Source: Acidobacteriaceae bacterium
Lineage (GTDB): Bacteria; Acidobacteriota; Terriglobia; Terriglobales; Acidobacteriaceae
Assembly (NCBI GenBank): GCA_003165855.1
Contig: PMXH01000260.1
Coordinates: 6,897 to 17,378 of the forward strand
Length of the DNA stretch: 10,482 nt
Reading direction: 5' to 3'
Shown here: piece by piece, positions 6,250-10,482 of the stretch
Layout: each line of letters begins with the position of its first letter
Position numbering within the stretch: position 1 is the stretch's first letter
Program-made: the position numbers and the translations under genes
The notes under the pieces: model-generated
What the model was told of the DNA's origin: nothing
Database searches by the model: none
What the model saw: only the letters and a program-made list of their open reading frames with translations

Positions 6250-8406
6250 TTATCGCTCCCTTCCAACCGGAGCCTTGCGCTTTCTCGCCGGAAGCTGCGG
6301 CAGAACAAAACCCGCCGCCTGCTTGCCTTCGGCCACACTGATCAGATAGTCCTGAGAGCTGAACGCGGCTGCTCCCGTAGGCGGTTTGCGCTTCCGTACG
6401 CCGTGCACCGGCTGCCATGCCCGAATGTAGGTGGCATCGCGCAGCAGGATGCGAGCCTTGCGGTTATCCGCCAGGTAGGCGTCGAGAATCTCGCGCCGCA
6501 CGCGCTCGCGCAGAAATTCGTCGCGCAAAGGCACCAGCACTTCCACCCGCTCATAGAGGTTGCGCGGCATCCAGTCGGCGCTGCCGATATAGATTTCCTC
6601 CTCGCCGCCGTTGCCGAAATAATAGATCCGGCTGTGCTCCAGGAATCGTCCCACAATGCTGCGCACCCGGATGCGATCACTGAGCCCACGCACACCCGGC
6701 CGCAAGGAACAGATGCCTCGGACAATCAAATCGATCTCCACCCCTGCCTGGGAAGCCCGATACAAGGCGTGCACAATGTTTTTGTCGAGCAGTGCATTCA
6801 TCTTGGCGATAATGCGTCCCGGCCGACCCTGGCGCGCGTGTTCCGCCTCGCGGTCGATTAGCGAGATGCACTTTTCCGCTAGGTCCAGGGGCGCCACTAG
6901 CAGCGGGTCATAGCTGGGGTTCTCGGCATAAGCGGTAAGGAAACTGAAGACATCATGCACCGCGCGCGTGATTTCCGGATTCGCCGTGAACAGGCTGAGA
7001 TCGGTATAGATGCGCGCCGTGGTGGCGTTATAATTCCCGGTTCCGATGTGCGCGTAGCTGCGCACGCCATCCGGATCGCGGCGCACCAGCAGAGAAAGCT
7101 TGCAATGCGTCTTCAGTCCCACCAACCCGTGGAACACCTGCACCCCGGCATCCTCCAGATCGCGCGCCCAGCGAATGTTGTGGGCTTCGTCGAAACGCGC
7201 CTTCAACTCCACCACCGCCGTGACTTCCTTCCGCGAAGCCGCATCCATCAGCGAAGGAACGATGGAAGAGTGCTCGCTGGTGCGGTAAAGAGTCTGCTTG
7301 ATCGAAAGCACGTGGTCATCTTCCGCCGCCGATTCGATGAACGACACCACCGCGTCGTAGGAATCGTAGGGATGGTGCAGCAGCACGTCATGCCGCCGCA
7401 GTTCCTCGAAGAGATTTTGGGATTTCGCCGTAAGCCGCAACTCGCGCGGGGCAAAGGAACGATATTTCAGATCCGGGCGCTGCGTCTGATCGTAGACGTT
7501 AAACAGCCGCGAAAGGTTCACCGGGCCATTCACCGGAAAAACCTGCCAGGGATCGAGCTCGAACACCGTGCGCAGGCGGTCGATAATTTCAGGATCGGCG
7601 TCGGCCTCAATCTCCATGCGCACCGCGTCGCCCTTGCGGCGGTTGTGCAACTCCGCCCGCACCGATTCGAGAAGATTGCGCGCTTCTTCTTCCTGCAGAT
7701 AAAGATTGCTGTTGCGGGTCACTCGAAAAGGAGCCGACGAAACGATGTCGTAGCCGTGATACATGCTCTCCGCGTGGTGCGCCACCAGGTCGGCGAGGAA
7801 GATAAAATCGGTCGTGGTCTCCGAAGGTAGGCGCACCAACCGAGGCAACGCTCGCGGCACAGACACCACCCCGGTGTAGGTCAGCGCCGAGCGCCGCCGC
7901 CGCCGCAAGAGCAGTCCTAGGCACAGCGCTTTGTTGATCACCCGCGGGAAAGGATGAGTGGGATCCACCGTCACCGGCGTGAGCAGAGGATCCAGTTCCT
8001 TCTCGCAATATTCGTCGACGAAGCGCCGGGCATCGGCGTCCAACTCGTGCAGGCTCAACAGACGAATACCGTGCTCCGCCAGCGCTGGGCGCAGCGCGTT
8101 CCAACAATCGTACTGATCGTCCACGAACTTGTGCGTCAGGCGGGCCAGGACGTCGCGCTTCGCGGTCAGCGTTAATCCATCGGGACCCGCCTGGTTGTAG
8201 CCGTCCTCAATCTGCTGCATCATGGCGGCTACGCGGATCTCGAAAAACTCATCCAGGTTGCTGGCGGAGATGGCGAGGAACTTCAGCCGCTCCAGCAGCG
8301 GGTTGCCTTCGTCCTCGGCTTCTTCAAGCACACGGCCGTTGAACGCGAGCCAGGAGGTATCCCGGTTGAGGTAATACTCAGGATTGTCCAGCGAAAGACG
8401 AGCCAT
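6250..8406 (-). CDS. ppk1: Polyphosphate kinase 1
   Basis: This enzyme reversibly transfers the ATP gamma-phosphate onto a growing inorganic polyphosphate chain through an autophosphorylated histidine. The protein has 718 residues with the full four-domain layout: the N domain with YYLNRDTSWLAFNGRVLEEA at 11-30 and SASNLDEFFEIRVA at 47-60 (Asn50 at the ATP-base position); the H (head) domain; then two phospholipase-D-like catalytic domains. Arg375 (TLYRTS) and Arg404 (LKARFDEAHN) fit the metal/phosphate-binding arginines. His434 in LKTHCKLSLL is the expected phospho-acceptor, and His591 in FLEHSRIYYFGNG is the second catalytic histidine. The C terminus has an extra 40-45 residues ending in ARKRKAPVGRER, a basic tail beyond the core fold. 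The start at 8404-8406 is supported by the conserved N terminus but has no clear ribosome binding site. It is the first gene of a ppk1-sixA operon, downstream of and separated from pstS by a terminator. Confidence 0.97.
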   Translation of the reverse strand: MARLSLDNPEYYLNRDTSWLAFNGRVLEEAEDEGNPLLERLKFLAISASNLDEFFEIRVAAMMQQIEDGYNQAGPDGLTLTAKRDVLARLTHKFVDDQYDCWNALRPALAEHGIRLLSLHELDADARRFVDEYCEKELDPLLTPVTVDPTHPFPRVINKALCLGLLLRRRRRSALTYTGVVSVPRALPRLVRLPSETTTDFIFLADLVAHHAESMYHGYDIVSSAPFRVTRNSNLYLQEEEARNLLESVRAELHNRRKGDAVRMEIEADADPEIIDRLRTVFELDPWQVFPVNGPVNLSRLFNVYDQTQRPDLKYRSFAPRELRLTAKSQNLFEELRRHDVLLHHPYDSYDAVVSFIESAAEDDHVLSIKQTLYRTSEHSSIVPSLMDAASRKEVTAVVELKARFDEAHNIRWARDLEDAGVQVFHGLVGLKTHCKLSLLVRRDPDGVRSYAHIGTGNYNATTARIYTDLSLFTANPEITRAVHDVFSFLTAYAENPSYDPLLVAPLDLAEKCISLIDREAEHARQGRPGRIIAKMNALLDKNIVHALYRASQAGVEIDLIVRGICSLRPGVRGLSDRIRVRSIVGRFLEHSRIYYFGNGGEEEIYIGSADWMPRNLYERVEVLVPLRDEFLRERVRREILDAYLADNRKARILLRDATYIRAWQPVHGVRKRKPPTGAAAFSSQDYLISVAEGKQAAGFVLPQLPARKRKAPVGRER

Positions 8407-8413
8407 GTGCGAG

Positions 8414-8439
8414 GATATTACTCGTTCGATATTACGAGT
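8414..8439 (-). repeat. GATATTAC direct repeat with an embedded inverted repeat just upstream of ppk1
   Basis: GATATTAC occurs at 8414-8421 and again at 8428-8435, 14 bp apart start to start. An inverted pair, ACTCGT (8420-8425) and ACGAGT (8434-8439), is interleaved with it. The left copy ends 8 bp from the ppk1 start codon. This AT-rich patch stands out from the GC-rich surroundings. It could be a regulator site or a leader element, and I know of no named operator that it matches. Confidence 0.35.
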
Positions 8440-8487
8440 TCATTGATACTTTTATTGCCGACCGGAGTCCCTTTCCCGGCAATGAAC
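8438..8487 (-). promoter_or_regulatory. Nested inverted repeats, possible structured leader of ppk1
   Basis: Two inverted repeats share one arm. GTTCATTG (8438-8445) pairs with CAATGAAC (8480-8487), and ATTGCCG (8454-8460) pairs with CGGCAAT (8477-8483). Since 8480-8483 belongs to both, an RNA read toward ppk1 could fold into either of two stems, or into one stem with a bulge. Such alternatives are common in attenuators and regulated leaders, but there is no T tract or visible ligand-binding motif. I cannot assign it to a known riboswitch class, and chance is possible. Confidence 0.3.
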
Positions 8488-8635
8488 CGAATCCCGGGTA
8501 CGTTCGGGCCACATCCGCCAGAACGATCCTGCGGGACATCGGCAAACAGTCAGTATAGAACATCCCCCCGGACGAGCGCAGAACGGCGAATCAAGGCCGA
8601 CAAGTGGCACCCCGAGTCCGGAAAAGCTGGCCGCG

Positions 8636-8694
8636 AAAAAGAATCCGGCGCATCGCAACGGCTAACTTCGTCGTTCGATGCGCCGGCAGAATTC
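8636..8694 (-). terminator. Intrinsic terminator downstream of pstS
   Basis: On the minus strand a perfect 11-bp stem, CCGGCGCATCG (8686-8676) with CGATGCGCCGG (8655-8645), encloses a 20-base loop. It is followed by ATTC and five T (8640-8636). GAAT (8694-8691) can extend the stem by pairing with ATTC (8644-8641) across a small bulge. The structure begins about 60 bp after the pstS stop codon. It would end the pstS transcript and keep ppk1-sixA under its own promoter. The loop is longer than usual, but the stem and T tract fit a rho-independent terminator well. Confidence 0.78.
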
Positions 8695-8752
8695 GAGATG
8701 CCCCGCACTCACCAACCTCGTGGAAATAGATCGTCCCCCTGCTTTCAGGAGG

Positions 8753-9769
8753 CTATTTGACTTGCTTGATAGCCTCTTTCTCTTTTTGGACAACACTGTC
8801 CGGCAGCGGCGCATAGGAAAGTGCAGCCGTCATCTTCTGTCCGTCCGTAACCATCCAGTTCAGAAAGTCGGCTAGAATCTTGCCCTTCGCGGCATCCTGT
8901 GACTGCTGAGGAATCAGCAGCCAGGTAAAACTCGAAATGGGATAGGCGTCCTTGCCCGGCGCGTTCGTAATGGAAACGCGAAAATCCGCCGGCATTTTCG
9001 GAGCCGACGCAGCCGCTGCAGTCACTCCTTCCAGAGACGCCTTCAGGAAGACCCCGGCGGCATTTCGGACGCTGCCGTACGGTATGTTGTTCTGCACCGC
9101 GTAGATCAGTTCGACGTAGCCGATCGCTCCCTGCAACTGTCGAATCGAACCCGCGACCCCTTCGTTGCCCTTTCCGCCCAGCCCGATCGGCCACTTGACG
9201 CTGGTGTTGCTGCCCACGTCGCTCTTCCAATCCGCACTGACCTTTGACAGATAGTCCGTCCAGATGAACGTGGTCCCGCTGCCATCGGAGCGATGCACCA
9301 CAATGATGTCCTTGTCGGGGAAGTTGACGCCCGGGTTTGCGCCCGTGATGGCTTTGTCATTCCACTTGGTGATCTTGCCCAGGAAGATTCCTGCCAGGGC
9401 ATCGGGGGTGAACTTCACCTCCCCGCTCACTCCCGGAATGTTGTAGGCCGGCACCACCGCGCCCAGCACGCTCGGAATATTGAGAATCTTGGTCTTCCGC
9501 TTGGCTTGAGCTTCCGTGAGCTGAACGTCCGTCATCGGCATATCGCTGGCGCCGAAATCCACCGTACCTTCCGTCACTTGGCGGATGCCGCCACCGCTGC
9601 CAATGGACTGGTAGTTGACCTGAACCTCGGGGTGCAGCTTTTTGTATTCGCTAAACCATTTCGAGTAAATGGGATTTGGGAACGTGGCCCCTGCCCCGTT
9701 CAGCGTGGTCTGGCTGACTGCCGGTAGAGCTAGAAACGCACATACCAAAAGCAACACGATTCGTCGCAT
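8753..9769 (-). CDS. pstS: Phosphate ABC transporter substrate-binding protein PstS
   Basis: This secreted protein binds phosphate outside the inner membrane and delivers it to PstCA. With the start used here it has 338 residues. The Sec signal peptide MRRIVLLLVCAFLALPAVSQ has a basic start, a hydrophobic core and a likely AVS cleavage site. There is no clear lipobox, so it is probably a soluble periplasmic protein. Family motifs follow in order: TTLNGAGATFPNPIYSKWF at 21-39, QSIGSGGGIRQV at 54-65, DFGASDMPMTD at 71-81, and HRSDGSGTTFIWTDYLS at 159-175. These carry the usual Ser/Thr/Asp/Arg phosphate contacts. For the start, AGGAGG at 9782-9787 is 12 nt before this ATG and 9 nt before an in-frame GTG at 9772. 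An ATG at 9793 lies upstream of that ribosome binding site and is rejected. The gene is monocistronic on present evidence (terminator after it, Pho-box-like repeat before it), remote from pstCAB. Confidence 0.96.
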   Translation of the reverse strand: MRRIVLLLVCAFLALPAVSQTTLNGAGATFPNPIYSKWFSEYKKLHPEVQVNYQSIGSGGGIRQVTEGTVDFGASDMPMTDVQLTEAQAKRKTKILNIPSVLGAVVPAYNIPGVSGEVKFTPDALAGIFLGKITKWNDKAITGANPGVNFPDKDIIVVHRSDGSGTTFIWTDYLSKVSADWKSDVGSNTSVKWPIGLGGKGNEGVAGSIRQLQGAIGYVELIYAVQNNIPYGSVRNAAGVFLKASLEGVTAAAASAPKMPADFRVSITNAPGKDAYPISSFTWLLIPQQSQDAAKGKILADFLNWMVTDGQKMTAALSYAPLPDSVVQKEKEAIKQVK

Positions 9770-9781
9770 CACTCGATGATT

Positions 9782-9787
9782 CCTCCT
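9782..9787 (-). promoter_or_regulatory. Shine-Dalgarno sequence of pstS
   Basis: AGGAGG on the minus strand is the strongest ribosome binding site in the window. It lies 9 nt before an in-frame GTG (9770-9772) and 12 nt before the ATG (9767-9769), but downstream of the ATG at 9793, which rules out the longer start. Most other genes here have weak or no such site, suggesting that PstS is translated strongly. Confidence 0.8.
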
Positions 9788-9820
9788 AAGCATAGGTGTC
9801 CTAACTTCTATCGGCGCTAT

Positions 9821-9838
9821 GTTACAGGACAGTTACAA
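9821..9838 (-). promoter_or_regulatory. Candidate Pho box (tandem direct repeat) upstream of pstS
   Basis: On the plus strand the sequence is GTTACAGGACAGTTACAA, two GTTACA units exactly 11 bp apart. On the pstS coding strand it reads TTGTAAC-N4-CTGTAAC. This has the period and unit length of classical Pho boxes and aligns with the repeat upstream of pstC, sharing GTTA..., an internal GGA and the second GTTA...AA. The near edge is 51 bp from the pstS start. If the repeat takes the place of a -35 element, transcription would start around 9800-9810 and leave a normal leader containing the AGGAGG. No strong -10 consensus is visible, which is typical of activator-dependent promoters. Confidence 0.62.
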
Positions 9839-9872
9839 ACGAGTGAATTTCTGATGAATGGGATTGTGCGCT

Positions 9873-10482
9873 TTAATGCGCGGCCATTACCGAGGGCTGC
9901 AAGCGCGCAATCTCCCGCGGAAACAGGGTATTGCCGGGAAATTGCGTGCGCAGCGAGGTGAGCAGTTCGAGCGCGCGGGTCTTGTCCTTATCGCGCACAT
10001 AGGCAATCGCCAGCAGGATGCGGGCAAATGGCGCCAGATAGTGCCCGTGCTGAGCTGTCAGCTGCAAGTCGGCGATGCCCGCTTGTTTGTCGCCGGGTAA
10101 TCCGCCCATGCGCAGAAGCCAGCGCACCGGCGCCGCCATACTGCCGATAATGTACTTGCTGAATCCCGTCGCCAACTGTGCGTCGTAACAGTTCGAACAA
10201 ACCGCCAGCAGTTGCTGCGCCCAGGTGGAAGCCTCTTTGGTGTAGTGCAAGGAGGCCAGATTTCGTTTCTCAATCAGCGCGGCATAGTCGGCCTGCAATC
10301 CAGACCCTAGAGTCAGAGCAAACAATGCGTCTTGATCTTTGCCGTTCTTGCTGAGGCGAGCGTGGGCAAGTTGGTCCGCGTGGTCCAGTGCCGCCTCGAA
10401 TTGATTGTGTATCGCCGGATCGGGGCTTAGTTTCGATCGCGCGGTAAAGGATCCGTCGTTCTCGTAGAACTGGCCCTCGAGA
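9873..10482 (-). CDS. TPR-like hypothetical protein (partial, C-terminal ~202 residues)
   Basis: The minus-strand frame is open from the right window edge to the TAA at 9873-9875, so the N terminus is missing. The visible part is rich in paired amphipathic helices with alanine and leucine spacing, as in tetratricopeptide-like repeats. Near the edge is GQFYENDGSFTARSKLS, then a helix with ALDHADQLAHARLSKNGKDQ, ALFALTLGSGLQADYAALIE, and LASLHYTKEASTWAQQLLAV. Next come a stretch with two cysteines (CSNCYDAQ), APVRWLLRMGGLPGDKQAG, and a last pair around ILLAIAYVRDKDKTRALELL and FPGNTLFPREIARLQP. I recall similar uncharacterised TPR-type proteins in Acidobacteriota, but cannot verify that here. 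No catalytic motif is seen. It lies upstream of pstS on the same strand with a 103-bp gap that contains the pstS control region, so the two are probably transcribed separately. The function is unknown. Confidence 0.75.
   Translation of the reverse strand, partial: LEGQFYENDGSFTARSKLSPDPAIHNQFEAALDHADQLAHARLSKNGKDQDALFALTLGSGLQADYAALIEKRNLASLHYTKEASTWAQQLLAVCSNCYDAQLATGFSKYIIGSMAAPVRWLLRMGGLPGDKQAGIADLQLTAQHGHYLAPFARILLAIAYVRDKDKTRALELLTSLRTQFPGNTLFPREIARLQPSVMAAH

Larger units (their letters stand above)
8407..8752. other. pstS-ppk1 intergenic region (346 bp, no gene recognised)
   Basis: This stretch holds the 3' untranslated end and terminator of pstS on its right and the probable ppk1 promoter and leader on its left. 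Reading toward ppk1, a TATACT (plus-strand AGTATA at 8552-8557) is a good -10 match without a convincing -35 at normal spacing, so it is only a candidate. A start there would give a leader of roughly 140 nt that includes the repeats described at 8414-8487. An open frame on the plus strand spans most of the region but has no recognisable protein and conflicts with these signals. I found no Pho-box-like repeat of the pstC/pstS type here. Confidence 0.5.

Noticed and set aside
5917..6861. A 314-codon open frame on the plus strand opposite sixA and ppk1
   Set aside because: It is antisense to two confidently identified genes, and its translation shows no family motif. Long antisense frames are expected in GC-rich coding DNA.
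6955..7830. A 291-codon open frame on the plus strand opposite ppk1
   Set aside because: It mirrors the codon structure of ppk1, is rich in His/Arg, and has no recognisable domain or ribosome binding site.
8407..8760. A 117-codon open frame on the plus strand in the pstS-ppk1 gap
   Set aside because: It runs across the pstS terminator and leader repeats, has a low-complexity translation without recognisable features, and is best explained by chance.
9770..9793. An upstream ATG for pstS at 9793
   Set aside because: The AGGAGG ribosome binding site lies inside that extension, and the signal peptide begins naturally at MRRIVLL.
9868..9881. GCGC-TTTAAT-GCGC hairpin at the stop of the TPR-like gene
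   Set aside because: The stem is only 4 bp and no T tract follows, so it is too weak to call a terminator.
1..10482. Search for CRISPR arrays, insertion sequences, tRNA/rRNA genes and defence genes
   Set aside because: Reading through the window showed no regularly spaced repeats, transposase, structural RNA signatures or defence-type domains. The content is housekeeping phosphate metabolism.

Overview
The window is a GC-rich, densely packed bacterial chromosome segment devoted almost entirely to phosphate and polyphosphate. It holds nine recognisable genes, two of them split by or close to the window edges, plus a tenth partial gene of unknown function. The gene content, long basic/proline-rich tails, Sec-type PstS and the TPR-like protein at the right edge resemble what I remember of soil Acidobacteriota. 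That assignment is inference, because no rRNA or marker gene is present. I see no mobile element, CRISPR array, tRNA or rRNA.

Layout from left to right. (1) Positions 1-2225, minus strand: pstC, pstA and pstB form one tightly coupled operon (8-bp overlap, then a 2-bp gap). They encode the two membrane subunits and the ATPase of the high-affinity phosphate importer; pstB runs off the left edge. (2) Positions 2226-2345: a divergent control region with a tandem Pho-box-like repeat and a GC hairpin. (3) Positions 2346-3191, plus: a CHAD-domain protein (polyphosphate-associated family). (4) Positions 3211-4110, minus: an Fpg/Nei-type DNA glycosylase, the one gene with no obvious link to phosphate. 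(5) Positions 4232-5761, plus: a Ppx/GppA exopolyphosphatase. (6) Positions 5713-8406, minus: ppk1 followed by sixA (6-bp gap); the sixA 3' end overlaps the ppx 3' end tail to tail by 49 bp. (7) Positions 8407-8752: a 346-bp intergenic region with a good intrinsic terminator for pstS and a repeat-rich ppk1 leader. (8) Positions 8753-9769, minus: pstS, the periplasmic phosphate-binding protein, with a second Pho-box-like repeat upstream. (9) Positions 9873-10482, minus: the C-terminal part of a TPR-like protein that enters from the right edge.

How they fit together: PstS captures phosphate outside the membrane and PstCAB imports it. Ppk1 stores phosphate as polyphosphate, Ppx degrades it, and the CHAD protein probably binds it. 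SixA removes phosphate from phosphohistidine, the chemistry that Ppk1 itself uses. The pst locus is split, with pstS about 6.5 kb from pstC and the polyphosphate genes between them. The same 11-bp-period direct repeat lies upstream of both pstC and pstS in the same orientation, which is the best sequence evidence here that the two halves share a Pho regulator. No phoU, phoB or phoR is visible within the window.
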